From the NCBI RefSeq assembly GCF_003202235.1, contig NZ_MASU01000003.1, positions 124,001-188,000 on the forward strand: a stretch of DNA of 64,000 nucleotides. The letters run 5' to 3'. The notes under the pieces were generated by a model. That model made no database searches. It worked only from the letters and a program-made list of their open reading frames with translations, and was not told the DNA's origin. Position 1 is the first letter of the stretch. Each line of letters opens with the position of its first letter. Source of the DNA: Prauserella flavalba (GTDB lineage Bacteria; Actinomycetota; Actinomycetes; Mycobacteriales; Pseudonocardiaceae). Shown piece by piece: positions 52,170-61,174 of this stretch. A program made the position numbers and the translations under genes.

Positions 52170-53267
52170 TCAGGCGACGTCGGCGCTGCTGGCCGCGAAG
52201 GTGTTGCAGTCGACGATGCGGTTGTCGTAGGCGCCGGCTCGCCACCACGCCGCGTAGTTCTGGTTGCTGCCGTGGTCCTGCGTGCCCGACGTGTCGTCGC
52301 CGCGGGTCTCCTGGTCGTACCACGCCTTGTCGTACATGTCCCTGGTGATCGTGCCGCCGCGGTCGACGTGCGCGCCCATGAACATGCCCGAGAAGCACTG
52401 GGCCTGCAGCTCCTTGCGCCGCGACATCTCCAGCCCCGCCGGGCTGTTCTGGCCCACCGCGTAGATCTCCTCCCACGCGGCGTCCATGATCCCCGCCACC
52501 TCCTGCACGTGATGGCCGTACTCATGCGCGAACAGCGCCAGGTACACGCCGGGGTTGTTGCCGTACTGCTCGGTCTGCAACCCCGCGAAGGGCACGTACA
52601 GGTTGTTCTCGCAGTAGTAGGCGGCCGTGGCGATGCCCACCTCGATCGTGCCGCAGGGGGTGTCGAAGCTGCCGCCCGACGGGAAGTGCAGCGTCGGCGA
52701 CACGAACGGCAGGTTGTAGTACTCGAGGAACGGCCCCCACGCCGCGTCGAGGCAGCCCGCCGCCGCGGTGAAGAACGCCTCCGCGGCCGCCGGGTTGCTC
52801 TCCCACGCGGGCAGGTTGCAGGCGAGGTTTTGCAGGCCCGCGTCCGGATCCTGGAGGATCGGGTGGTCGGCGAGCGCGAGGATCTTCTGCGGGCCCTGCT
52901 CGACCTCCGAGGTGCTGGTCTCGGTGGACGTCTCGCTGCTCTCGGTGGTGGTCGTGGTGGTGCTCGACTCCGTCGTGGTGGTGGACTCCACCGTGCTCGT
53001 GGCAGCGTTGTTGGTGTAGCCGCCGTCGGCCGACGGTTCGTCGTCCCCGCCGTTCGTGAGGGTGAAAACCACGATCAGGCTCAGCACGAGCAGCGTGGCA
53101 CCGCCGATGGACGCCACGATGAGAGGACCGCGTGGCTTCCGCGGCGGCGGGTAACCCGGGTATGCGTACCCGGGCTGCCCGTACGGGTGCGGAGCCGGGG
53201 GCTGCTGCGGCCCCTGTGGTCCATGCGGCCACTGGGGACCGTAGGGGCCCTGCGGCGGTTGTGTCAT
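52170..53267 (-). CDS. Membrane-anchored neutral zinc metallopeptidase (YpfJ-like)
   Basis: 365-aa protein. A Gln/Pro/Gly-rich cytoplasmic head (about 45 residues) precedes one membrane helix (LIVASIGGATLLVLSLIVVF), a Thr/Ser/Glu-rich linker (TTTTESSTTTTTTESSETST), then an extracytoplasmic neutral zinc peptidase domain with LFAHEYGHHVQEVAG (HExxH, about residue 250). A downstream Glu lies in MSRRKELQAQCFSGMF. Four or more cysteines suggest disulfides. The linker is typical of cell-wall-spanning proteins. Substrate is unknown. Confidence 0.85.
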   Translation of the reverse strand: MTQPPQGPYGPQWPHGPQGPQQPPAPHPYGQPGYAYPGYPPPRKPRGPLIVASIGGATLLVLSLIVVFTLTNGGDDEPSADGGYTNNAATSTVESTTTTESSTTTTTTESSETSTETSTSEVEQGPQKILALADHPILQDPDAGLQNLACNLPAWESNPAAAEAFFTAAAGCLDAAWGPFLEYYNLPFVSPTLHFPSGGSFDTPCGTIEVGIATAAYYCENNLYVPFAGLQTEQYGNNPGVYLALFAHEYGHHVQEVAGIMDAAWEEIYAVGQNSPAGLEMSRRKELQAQCFSGMFMGAHVDRGGTITRDMYDKAWYDQETRGDDTSGTQDHGSNQNYAAWWRAGAYDNRIVDCNTFAASSADVA

Positions 53268-53396
53268 GTACTCGTCCCGACGCCTAGATCGATTTCCGGC
53301 TCAGCATAACGAGCGGGTGAGCCCGCGGGGTGCGGCTTGCCTAATCTGGCGGCACCGACGACGTGCGTGGTTCCTACGAAATGCGAGGATTGCTCA

Positions 53397-54353
53397 ATGA
53401 CTGATCCCAGTGGCTGGTCGTCACCGGACTCCGGTGACGAGCCCCGCCGCGCGCAGCATCCCCAGCACCCCCAGTATCCGCAGTACCCGGGCGCGGGACG
53501 CGGCTCGCAGGGACAGCCGGGCGTGATCCCGCTCCGGCCGCTCGCGCTCGGCGAGATCCTGGACGGCGCCATGAGCACGATGCGCAAGTACGCCGGCATC
53601 GTGTTCGGTTCCTCGGCCGTCGTCGCACTGATCAGCGCGGTGCTCTTCCTGCTGGCCGACCGGTTGCTGCTCGGCTCGGTCGAGCCGGTGCTGCTCGACC
53701 CGAACGCGACGCAGGAGGAGCAGCTCGACGCGGTGTGGGAGGCCCTGCGCCAGACGCTGCCGGTCAACGCCGTGATCCTGATCGTGACGATGGTGACGCA
53801 GACGTTCCTCACCGGTCTGCTGATGGTCGTGGTCGGCAAGGCCGTGCTGGGGCAGCCGATCACGTTCGCCGAGGCGTGGGAGGAGCTGCGGCCGCGCGTG
53901 CTGCCGCTGCTCGGGCTCACCCTGCTGGTCGCGCTGATCGTCGCCGTCGGCACGGTGCTCTTCCTCGTCCCCGGCATCGCCGCCTACGTGTTCCTGAGCC
54001 TGGCCACCCCCGCGCTGGTGCTGGAGCGGGGCAAGGTCGGCAAGTCGCTCGGCCGGTCCACGGCGCTGGTGCGCGGCTCGTGGTGGCGCGTGTTCGGCAT
54101 CCTGCTCGTCGCGCTGATCATCACGTTCGTGATCAGCCTGATCATCCAGATCCCGTTCGGGTTCGCCGGCGGCGCCGACATCGGTCAGGGCGCCTCCACG
54201 GGCAGCCTGCTGATCGGTGAGCTGGGCAGGGCCGTCGCGCAGACCATCACGGTGCCGTTCGCGGCCGGTGTCACCGCGCTGCTCTACATCGACCAGCGCA
54301 TGCGCCGCGAGGGACTCGACAGGGAGCTGGCGCGCGCGGCCGGCGGCGAATGA
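53397..54353 (+). CDS. YciC/glycerophosphodiester phosphodiesterase-like membrane-domain protein
   Basis: 318-aa membrane protein with a His/Pro/Gln-rich N-terminus (about 50 residues, QHPQHPQYPQYP) and about six helices beginning RPLALGEILDGAMSTMRKYA. This opening is characteristic of membrane domains related to the GDPD membrane region and YciC. The LVPGIAAYVFLSLATPALVL and GRSTALVRGSWWRVFGILL segments also fit. ATG 53397 follows GAGG. It overlaps the DUF4129 gene by 4 bp and heads a five-gene MoxR operon; function unknown. Confidence 0.75.
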   Translation: MTDPSGWSSPDSGDEPRRAQHPQHPQYPQYPGAGRGSQGQPGVIPLRPLALGEILDGAMSTMRKYAGIVFGSSAVVALISAVLFLLADRLLLGSVEPVLLDPNATQEEQLDAVWEALRQTLPVNAVILIVTMVTQTFLTGLLMVVVGKAVLGQPITFAEAWEELRPRVLPLLGLTLLVALIVAVGTVLFLVPGIAAYVFLSLATPALVLERGKVGKSLGRSTALVRGSWWRVFGILLVALIITFVISLIIQIPFGFAGGADIGQGASTGSLLIGELGRAVAQTITVPFAAGVTALLYIDQRMRREGLDRELARAAGGE

Positions 54354-54976
54354 TCGGACTCGCCGACGTCCCGGTCGACGTCGGACGCGACGAGGCCCAG
54401 CGGGCCGCGCGCGAGGAGCTGGCCGACCGGGTGTACCAGGAGGCACAGCCCGGCCTGGTCGAGCGCGTCGTCGACTGGCTTGCCGACCGGCTCGCCGACT
54501 TCTTCGGCGTCATCGACGGGGCACCGGGCGGCGCGGCGGGCCTGGTGTTGTTCCTGGTGCTGCTCGTCGTCCTCGTCGTGGTGGTCAGGCTGCGGACCGG
54601 CAAGGTCGTGCGACGGCGGCGTGTGCGCAGGGCCGAGGTGTTCACCGGCCCGGCGAGAAAGGCCGCGGCCCACCGGCTCGCCGCCGAACGGGCGCGGGCG
54701 GGCGGTGAGTACGCCGAGGCCGTGCGCGAATGGTTCCGCGCCATCGCACGTGAGCTGGAGGAACGCGGGGTGCTCGACGAGCGCTCCGGCCGCACCGCCG
54801 ACGAGCTCGCCGCGGAGGCGGGCGCACTGCTGCCCGGCTCGGCCGCCGAGCTCCGGGCTGCTGCCGTGTTGTTCGACGACGTGCACTACGGCGGAAGGGC
54901 GGCCACGGCCGAGGGCGTCGAACGGCTCGCCGCGCTCGACGCCGCCGTGCGCGAGAGCAGGGCGGTGGCCACGTGA
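54350..54976 (+). CDS. DUF4129-domain membrane protein
   Basis: 208-aa protein: an acidic/basic N-terminal portion, one helix (GAAGLVLFLVLLVVLVVVVR) and a cytoplasmic C-terminal DUF4129 region (AEAVREWFRAIARELEERGV, about residues 120-139; FDDVHYGGRAATAEGVERL near the end). DUF4129 proteins accompany MoxR/DUF58 systems and are often fused to transglutaminase-like domains, absent here. It overlaps both neighbours by 4 bp. Confidence 0.82.
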   Translation: MIGLADVPVDVGRDEAQRAAREELADRVYQEAQPGLVERVVDWLADRLADFFGVIDGAPGGAAGLVLFLVLLVVLVVVVRLRTGKVVRRRRVRRAEVFTGPARKAAAHRLAAERARAGGEYAEAVREWFRAIARELEERGVLDERSGRTADELAAEAGALLPGSAAELRAAAVLFDDVHYGGRAATAEGVERLAALDAAVRESRAVAT

Positions 54977-56052
54977 GCACCTCGGTCTCGCCCGACGCCG
55001 CGCGTGTGTGGCGGGCCGCGAGGGCACCGCTCGTGATCGTCTTCGCGGTGCTCGCGACGGCCGTGGTGCTGAGCCTGTCGCGCGGCGGCGACGGCGGCGC
55101 GCTGGACCCGGAGTCGGCGAGCGAGGACGGCAGCCGTGCCGTGGCCAGGCTGCTCGGCGCGCAGGGCGTGACCGTGGAGACCCGTCACTCCAGCGAGGGC
55201 CTCGACGTCCGGGGCGCGACGCTGTTCGTGGCCCGTCCCGAACTCGTCGAGCCCGGCGCGCTGCGGACGCTCACCCGCGAGGCGGCCTCGGTGGTGCTGC
55301 TCGCGCCCTCCCAGGACACGCTCGACGCCGTCGCACCGGGGATCACCGAGCTCGGACCGCTCGCCGAGGAGGTCCGGCGGCCCGGCTGCGCGCTGCCCGC
55401 CGCCGTCGCGGCCGGGGCCGTGACGCTCGGCGGCACCGACTACGCCGCGGTGCTCACCTGCTACGACGGTGCGCTCGCGACCGATGGGGCGGTGACCGTC
55501 CTCGGCGGGCAGGCCCCGCTCACCAACGCCCGGCTCGACGAGGAGGGCAACGCCGCGCTGACCCTGCGCGTGCTCGGCGGGCACGAGCGCCTCGTCTGGT
55601 ACCTGCCCTCGCCCGGCGACCCCGCCCTGCGCGGCGAGGAGGCGCTCACGGACCTGCTGCCGGACGCCTGGGTGTTCGGCGCCGTGCAGGTCGGGGTCGC
55701 GGCGGTGCTGCTCGCGCTGTGGCGGGCCCGCAGGCTCGGCCCCGTCGTCACCGAGCCGTTGCCGGTGGTGGTGCGGGCGGCCGAGACCGTTGAGGGCAGG
55801 GCACGCCTCTACCGCAGGGCCGGAGCCGCCGACCACGCCGCGGACGCACTGCGCCGCGCGAGCGTCGAGCGGCTGCTGCCCGCACTGGGCCTGCCCGGCG
55901 ACGCCGAACCGGCCGCCGTCGTGGCGGCGATCGCGGCACGGACCGGCCGCGACGCCGGAGCACTGCTGTACGGTCCGCCCCCTGCCGACGACGCCGCGCT
56001 CGTGCGGCTCGCCGACGAACTGGACGCACTCGAGAACGAGGTTCGCCTGTGA
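54973..56052 (+). CDS. DUF4350-domain protein (Rv3691-like)
   Basis: 359-aa protein anchored by an N-terminal helix (APLVIVFAVLATAVVLSL) with the DUF4350 domain outside or beneath it (GSRAVARLLGAQGVTVETRH, VVLLAPSQDTLDAVAPG, YLPSPGDPALRG), then a second helix (WVFGAVQVGVAAVLLALW) and a helical tail. Neighbour order DUF4129-DUF4350-MoxR-DUF58 is the same as in mycobacteria. GTG start overlaps the upstream gene, and the stop overlaps moxR. Role unknown; probably part of a membrane MoxR complex. Confidence 0.8.
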   Translation: MSTSVSPDAARVWRAARAPLVIVFAVLATAVVLSLSRGGDGGALDPESASEDGSRAVARLLGAQGVTVETRHSSEGLDVRGATLFVARPELVEPGALRTLTREAASVVLLAPSQDTLDAVAPGITELGPLAEEVRRPGCALPAAVAAGAVTLGGTDYAAVLTCYDGALATDGAVTVLGGQAPLTNARLDEEGNAALTLRVLGGHERLVWYLPSPGDPALRGEEALTDLLPDAWVFGAVQVGVAAVLLALWRARRLGPVVTEPLPVVVRAAETVEGRARLYRRAGAADHAADALRRASVERLLPALGLPGDAEPAAVVAAIAARTGRDAGALLYGPPPADDAALVRLADELDALENEVRL

Positions 56053-57008
56053 CCGCATCGCACGACGCCCGCCAGTCGCTCATCGCGCTGCGCTCCGAGG
56101 TCGCCAAGGCGATCATCGGCAACGACGCCGCCGTCACCGGGCTGATCCTCGCGCTGCTGTGCCGGGGGCACGTGCTGCTCGAAGGCGTTCCCGGCGTCGC
56201 GAAGACACTGCTGGTGCGGACGCTCGCGGCGGCGCTGGACCTGCGCACCACGCGCGTGCAGTTCACCCCCGACCTCATGCCCGGCGACGTGACGGGCTCG
56301 CTGGTCTACGACCCGCACACCGCCGAGTTCTCCTTCCGCGAGGGCCCGGTGTTCACCAACCTCCTGCTCGCCGACGAGATCAACCGGACACCGCCGAAGA
56401 CCCAGTCGGCGCTGCTGGAGGCGATGGAGGAGCGGCAGGTCTCCGTCGACGGCGAGCCGAGGAAGCTGCCGGAGGTGTTCGTGGTGATCGCCACGCAGAA
56501 TCCCGTCGAGTACGAGGGCACCTACCCGCTGCCGGAGGCGCAGCTCGACCGGTTCCTGCTCAAGCTCACGATGCCCGCACCGTCCAGAGAGGACGAGATC
56601 GCCGTGCTGACCAGGCACGCCGAGGGCTTCGACCCGCGTGACCTCACCGCGGCCGGGGTGCGGCCCGTCGCCGGGCCCGCCGAGCTGTCCGCCGCGCGGG
56701 CGGCCGTGCGCGAGGTGACCGTCGGCCCCGAGGTGACCGGCTACGTCGTCGACCTGTGCCGCGCCACCCGTGAGGCGCCCGCGGTGCGGCTGGGCGTCTC
56801 GCCGAGGGGGGCCACCGCGCTGCTGTCGGTCGCGAGGGCGTGGGCGTGGCTCTCCGGTCGCGCGTACGTGACCCCCGACGACGTCAAGACGCTGGCCCGT
56901 CCCGCGTTGCGGCACCGCCTCGAACTGCGGCCGGAGGCCGAGTTGGAGGGCGCGACCGCCGACGGCCTGCTCGACCGCCTCCTCGCGACCGTCCCGGTGC
57001 CCCGCTGA
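56049..57008 (+). CDS. MoxR-family AAA+ ATPase
   Basis: 319-aa AAA+ chaperone-like ATPase. Walker A LLEGVPGVAKTLLVRTLA (about residue 44), Walker B NLLLADEINRTPPKTQSALL (about 105), sensor 1 VIATQNPVEYEGTYPLPEAQ and sensor 2 GVSPRGATALLSVARAWA. MoxR proteins insert metals or remodel partner proteins that carry VWA/DUF58 domains, such as the next gene product. Coupled by 4-bp and 1-bp overlaps to both neighbours. Confidence 0.93.
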   Translation: MTASHDARQSLIALRSEVAKAIIGNDAAVTGLILALLCRGHVLLEGVPGVAKTLLVRTLAAALDLRTTRVQFTPDLMPGDVTGSLVYDPHTAEFSFREGPVFTNLLLADEINRTPPKTQSALLEAMEERQVSVDGEPRKLPEVFVVIATQNPVEYEGTYPLPEAQLDRFLLKLTMPAPSREDEIAVLTRHAEGFDPRDLTAAGVRPVAGPAELSAARAAVREVTVGPEVTGYVVDLCRATREAPAVRLGVSPRGATALLSVARAWAWLSGRAYVTPDDVKTLARPALRHRLELRPEAELEGATADGLLDRLLATVPVPR

Positions 57009-58303
57009 TGGCGCTCACCGCGCGCACCCCGCTGCTGGCACTCGCGGGCGCGCTCGTCGTGGCGCTGCTCACCCCGACGCTCGCCGGGGTGCTCGTGGTG
57101 TGCGCGGTGGTGCTCGCGGGCGTGGTCGTGGACCTGGCTGTGGCGGGCAGCGTGCGGGCGCTGACGCTCTCGCGGGACGGTGCGACGTCCGTGCGGCTCG
57201 GCGAGCGGGCGGAGGTGCGCCTGCGCGTGGCCAACCCCGGCAGGCGCACCGTGCGCGGCGTGCTGCGCGACGCGTGGCAGCCGAGCGCGGGCGCCGAGGC
57301 CGACCGGCACCGGATCGCCGTGCCGCCGGGACAGGCCCGCACGGTGACGACCGTCCTGCGGCCCGTCCGGCGCGGCGACCGCCTCGCACACCGGGTCACC
57401 GTGCGCGCCGTCGGCCCGCTCGGGCTCGCCGCGCGGCAGGGCTCGCACGAGGTGCCGTGGTCGGTGCGGGCACTGCCGCCGTTCCACAGCAGACGGCACC
57501 TGCCAGGCAGGCTCGACCGGCTGCGCAGGCTCGACGGCCGCAGCGCCGCGCACGTGCGTGGGCAGGGCACCGAGTTCGACTCGCTGCGTGAGTACGTCCT
57601 CGGCGACGACGTGCGCTCCATCGACTGGCGGGCCACCGCCAGGGCCGCGGACGTCATGGTGCGCACGTGGCGGCCCGAGCGCGACCGGCACGTGCTGCTC
57701 GTGCTCGACACCGGGCGCACGGCGGCGGGCCGGATCGGCGACGGCACCCGGCTCGACGCCGCGATGGACGCCGCGTTGCTGCTCGCCGCGCTGGCCTCGC
57801 GTGCGGGCGATCACGTGGACCTGCTCGCCTACGACCGCCGGGTGCGGGCGAGCGTGCAGGGCGTCGCTCCCGCGCAGTTGCTGCCGTCGCTGGTGACGGC
57901 GATGGCGCCGCTGGAGCCTGAGCTCGTGGAGTCCGACGCGCGCGGGCTCGTCGGCGAGGTGTTGCGGCGAACGCGGCGCCGTTCGCTCGTGGTGCTGCTG
58001 ACCGGGCTCGACCCGGCGCCGCTGGAGGAGGGGCTGCTGCCGGTGCTGCCGTCGCTCACCGCGCGGCACCGGCTGCTGGTCGCCGCGGTCGCCGACCCGG
58101 CGGTCGCCGAGCTGGCGCGCGGGCGGGGTGACGCCGACGCCGTGTACGGAGCCGCCGCGGCGGAACGCACGCTCGCCGAGCGCGCACACGTCACCGCCCT
58201 GCTCACCCGCCACGGCGCCGAGGTGGTGGACGCCGTCCCGGAGCGCCTGCCTCCCGCCCTCGCCGACCGCTACCTCGACCTCAAAGCAGCCGGGCGCCTG
58301 TAG
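57008..58303 (+). CDS. DUF58/VWA-like protein, MoxR partner
   Basis: 431-aa protein: two close N-terminal helices, a beta-rich region, the DUF58 signature GTEFDSLREYVLGDDVRSID followed by WRATARA (about residues 188-214), and a VWA-type fold with the metal-site-like LLVLDTGRTAAG (about 234, D-T-G rather than DxSxS). It is the usual binding partner of MoxR ATPases. ATG overlaps the moxR stop (TGATG). It is followed by a palindromic terminator, which separates it from the flavodoxin-like gene. Confidence 0.88.
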   Translation: MALTARTPLLALAGALVVALLTPTLAGVLVVCAVVLAGVVVDLAVAGSVRALTLSRDGATSVRLGERAEVRLRVANPGRRTVRGVLRDAWQPSAGAEADRHRIAVPPGQARTVTTVLRPVRRGDRLAHRVTVRAVGPLGLAARQGSHEVPWSVRALPPFHSRRHLPGRLDRLRRLDGRSAAHVRGQGTEFDSLREYVLGDDVRSIDWRATARAADVMVRTWRPERDRHVLLVLDTGRTAAGRIGDGTRLDAAMDAALLLAALASRAGDHVDLLAYDRRVRASVQGVAPAQLLPSLVTAMAPLEPELVESDARGLVGEVLRRTRRRSLVVLLTGLDPAPLEEGLLPVLPSLTARHRLLVAAVADPAVAELARGRGDADAVYGAAAAERTLAERAHVTALLTRHGAEVVDAVPERLPPALADRYLDLKAAGRL

Positions 58304-58325
58304 CGGGCAGACGGCCTGGCCCAAC

Positions 58326-58380
58326 CGCAGTGAAGGCCACCTTCACTGCGTTCAACGCAGTGAAGGTGGCCTTCACTGCG
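58326..58380. terminator. 25-bp perfect palindrome after the MoxR operon
   Basis: Arms 58326-58350 and 58356-58380 around TTCAA; no T-tract. Here the neighbours are in the same direction, so it ends the MoxR operon before the next gene. Confidence 0.75.
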
Positions 58381-58488
58381 GATAAGGGAGGGTGGCCGCC
58401 ACGCCATGCGCTTTTCAATCGCCGTAACGCGGCGTGGCCCCCGGGGACTGAACAAGCACACGAGTCGGCCCCCAGGGAGGCAGCCATC

Positions 58489-59214
58489 ATGGTCACCCCG
58501 AACCACGCCGCACCCGCCTACGCCGACCTCCGCGCGCTGTTCGTCAACTGCACCCTCAAGCGCTCGCCCGAACGCAGCAACACCCAGGGCCTGATCGACC
58601 TGAGCGCGCAGATCATGGAGAAGCACGGCGTGCGGGTGGAGCACCTGCGCGCGGTCGACCACGACATCGCCACCGGCGTGTGGCCGGACATGACCGAGCA
58701 CGGCTGGGAGAGCGACGAGTGGCCCGCGATCTACGAGAAGGTGCTCGCCGCCGACATCCTCGTGCTGGCGGGCCCGATCTGGCTCGGCGACAACTCCTCC
58801 GTCACCAAACGCGTCATCGAGCGGCTCTACGGGTGCTCACATCTGCTCAACGACGCCGGGCAGTACGCCTACTACGGCCGGGTCGGCGGCTGCCTCGTCA
58901 CCGGCAACGAGGACGGCGTCAAGCACTGCGCCATGAACATCCTCTACAGCCTGCAGCACCTCGGCTACACCATCCCGCCGCAGGCGGACTCGGGCTGGAT
59001 CGGGGAGGCCGGCCCCGGACCGTCCTATCTGGACCCCGGCTCGGGCGGCCCCGAAAACGACTTCACCAACCGCAATACCACGTTCATGACCTGGAACCTG
59101 CTGCACGTCGCGCGCATGCTCAAGGACAGGGGCGGCATCCCCGTGCACGGCAACCAGCGCAGTGAATGGGAGGCGGGGTGCCGGTTCGACTTCGAGAATC
59201 CCGAACACCGCTAG
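58489..59214 (+). CDS. Flavodoxin/NAD(P)H-dependent FMN reductase-like protein
   Basis: 241-aa flavoprotein. Flavodoxin-fold FMN loops: LFVNCTLKRSPERSNTQGLI (about residues 17-36, phosphate loop), DILVLAGPIWLGDNSSVTKR (about 90-109) and GGCLVTGNEDGVKHCAMNIL (about 130-149). ATG 58489 follows AGGGAGG. It should bind FMN and transfer electrons from NAD(P)H. It stands between the DUF58 and SpoIIM genes, which are neighbours in mycobacteria, so it looks inserted. Partner unknown. Confidence 0.85.
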   Translation: MVTPNHAAPAYADLRALFVNCTLKRSPERSNTQGLIDLSAQIMEKHGVRVEHLRAVDHDIATGVWPDMTEHGWESDEWPAIYEKVLAADILVLAGPIWLGDNSSVTKRVIERLYGCSHLLNDAGQYAYYGRVGGCLVTGNEDGVKHCAMNILYSLQHLGYTIPPQADSGWIGEAGPGPSYLDPGSGGPENDFTNRNTTFMTWNLLHVARMLKDRGGIPVHGNQRSEWEAGCRFDFENPEHR

Positions 59215-59265
59215 GACGGGACGACGGCCGACCGGCGGACCGTTCGCAACGAGCACCGCGCACCG

Positions 59266-60273
59266 CTACCCCGTCGAGGGCAGGGTGTCCCCGGCGTGCC
59301 TGGCGTCCACGTCGCCCGTCTCGCCCTCGGCCGCCGCGCGCCTGCCGAGCACGAACACGTAGGCGAGGAACGCCGCCTCAGCGAGGCAGCCGATGCCCAC
59401 CCTCGCCCACGTCGGCAGGCCCGACGGCGTCACGAACGCCTCGATCACGCCGGAGATCAGCAGCACGCACACCAGGCCGAGCGCGATCGCGCCCACGGCA
59501 CGCCCGGCCTCGGCGAGCGCCACCGAGCGGGGCCTGCCGCCGGGGTCGATCACCGTCCACCCGAGCCGCAGCCCAGCGCCCGCGGCGACGAACACCGCCG
59601 TCAGCTCCAGCAGCCCGTGCGGGGCGAGCAGGCCGAGGAAGAACTCCCCACGACCCGCTGACGCCATGAGCCCGATGCCGACGCCGAGGTTGAGCGCGTT
59701 CAGCCACAGGATCAGCACCACCGGAACGCACAGCAGCACGCCGAGCAGCAGGCACGCCGCGGCCACCTGCGCGTTGTTGGTCCACACCTGCGCCGCGAAC
59801 GAACTGGCGGGCCCGCTGGAGTAGTAGCTCTCGTAGGCGCCGCCCGGCTGCGTCATCGCGCGGATCTCCCCTGGCGCGGCGATGGTGGCCCGCACCCGCT
59901 CGTCACCGGCGACCCACGCCGAGAGCACGCCGGTGACCAGCACGAACACCGCCGCCGTGGCGCCCCACCACGCGCGGCTGGAGTACAGCGCGGCGGGGAA
60001 GCGGCGGGAGAAGAACGACCCGACCTCGCGCCACGCGGGGTTGTGCGTGCCCGTTACCGCGGCGCGGGCCTTCGCCACCAGCGCCGACAGCCGCGCGAGC
60101 AGCGCGGGGTCGGGGGCGGTCGAGCGCAGGATCGACAGGTGGGTGGCGGTGCGCTGGTAGAGCCGCACGATCTCGTCGGCCTCGGCGCCCCGCAGCCGGG
60201 CACCGCGGGAGACGAGTTCGGCCAGCCGGTCCCATTCGGCGTTGTGCGCGGCGACGAACACATCCAGATCCAC
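59266..60273 (-). CDS. SpoIIM (DUF95)-family membrane protein (Rv3694c-like)
   Basis: 335-aa membrane protein. A helical cytoplasmic N-terminus (VDLDVFVAAHNAEWDRLAEL; LYQRTATHLSIL) is followed by about six helices with the family stretch NNAQVAAACLLLGVLLCVPV and GLLAPHGLLELTAVFVAAGAG (LLPHG/E motif). In Bacillus SpoIIM helps remodel peptidoglycan in sporulation; actinobacterial members lie beside MoxR/DUF58 and RDD genes as here, with unknown role. GTG 60273 starts the conserved VDLDVF. Divergent from the RDD gene by 52 bp. Confidence 0.85.
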   Translation of the reverse strand: MDLDVFVAAHNAEWDRLAELVSRGARLRGAEADEIVRLYQRTATHLSILRSTAPDPALLARLSALVAKARAAVTGTHNPAWREVGSFFSRRFPAALYSSRAWWGATAAVFVLVTGVLSAWVAGDERVRATIAAPGEIRAMTQPGGAYESYYSSGPASSFAAQVWTNNAQVAAACLLLGVLLCVPVVLILWLNALNLGVGIGLMASAGRGEFFLGLLAPHGLLELTAVFVAAGAGLRLGWTVIDPGGRPRSVALAEAGRAVGAIALGLVCVLLISGVIEAFVTPSGLPTWARVGIGCLAEAAFLAYVFVLGRRAAAEGETGDVDARHAGDTLPSTG

Positions 60274-60325
60274 GCGAACACCCCTGCCGATCCGTTGGCC
60301 CCTGTGCGCCAACGATACTGGTCGT

Positions 60326-61174
60326 GTGCAGCGCGAACCCGATCTCGTCACCGGCGACGCCGTGGTGCTCGACCTGCGGCTGGCGCGCTCCGCCAGCCGC
60401 GCGCTGAGCTACGGCCTCGACCTCCTCGTGCAGGTGGCGTCGCTGCTGCTCGTGCTCCTGGTCTTCGCGCTCACGTCCGTGCCAGAGGACACCGCGCTCG
60501 TGGTCGCGATCGTCACCGCCGTGCAGGTGCTCGTGCTCGTCGGCTACCCCGCGATGTGCGAGACCCTCACGAGGGGCCGCACGCTCGGCAAGGCGGCGCT
60601 CGGCCTGCGCGTGGTCCGCGACGACGGCGGCCCCATCCGCTTCCGGCACGCGCTCGTCCGCGCGCTCGCGGGCGCGTTCGTGGACTTCGGGCCGTTCGGC
60701 GCCTGGAGCGTCGTCGGGTTCCTGACCTCGCTGGCCTCGGCGAAGGGCAAGAGGGTGGGCGACTACCTCGCGGGCACGGTGGTGATCAGGGACAGGGTGC
60801 CCGAGCCGCGCGGCGCGGGGCTCGTCATGCCGCCCGCGCTCGCGCACTGGGCGGCCCAGCTGGACCTCACGCGCCTGCCCGACGCGCTGGCCCTGCAGGC
60901 ACGCCAGTACCTCGGCCGCTACCACGAGCTGAACCAGGGCGCCCGCGACCGCATCGGCGCCGAACTGGCGGCCGAGATCGCGCAGCACATCGGGGCCGAG
61001 GTGCCGCCCTACACGCCCGCCTGGGCCTATCTCTCCGCCGTGCTCGCCGAGCGACAGGCCCGCGACTACGCCCGGCTCTCGGCCGCGCCCCGGCAGCAGG
61101 AGCCGCCCGCCGAACCCCCACGGCCGTCCACTTCGGACTCGCCGGGGGAGTCGCCGTTCGCGCCGCCTAGCTGA
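60326..61174 (+). CDS. RDD-family membrane protein (Rv3695-like)
   Basis: 282-aa protein with an RDD domain: VVLDLRLARSASRALSYGLD (R...D, about residues 13-32), hydrophobic helices, TLGKAALGLRVVRDDGG (the RDD-typical GRTLGK...GLRVV, about 92) and GKRVGDYLAGTVVI. A soluble tail of about 120 residues, rich in Ala/Gln, follows. GTG 60326 has GATACT 6 nt upstream and no ribosome site, suggesting leaderless expression. It overlaps the convergent SDR gene by 8 bp at their ends. Confidence 0.85.
   Translation: MQREPDLVTGDAVVLDLRLARSASRALSYGLDLLVQVASLLLVLLVFALTSVPEDTALVVAIVTAVQVLVLVGYPAMCETLTRGRTLGKAALGLRVVRDDGGPIRFRHALVRALAGAFVDFGPFGAWSVVGFLTSLASAKGKRVGDYLAGTVVIRDRVPEPRGAGLVMPPALAHWAAQLDLTRLPDALALQARQYLGRYHELNQGARDRIGAELAAEIAQHIGAEVPPYTPAWAYLSAVLAERQARDYARLSAAPRQQEPPAEPPRPSTSDSPGESPFAPPS

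Noticed and set aside
52100-52170. Short peptides resembling MKATFTAFNAVKVAFTA encoded at several palindromes
   Set aside because: They arise from translating the repeated palindromes; no ribosome sites and all copies sit in terminator positions.
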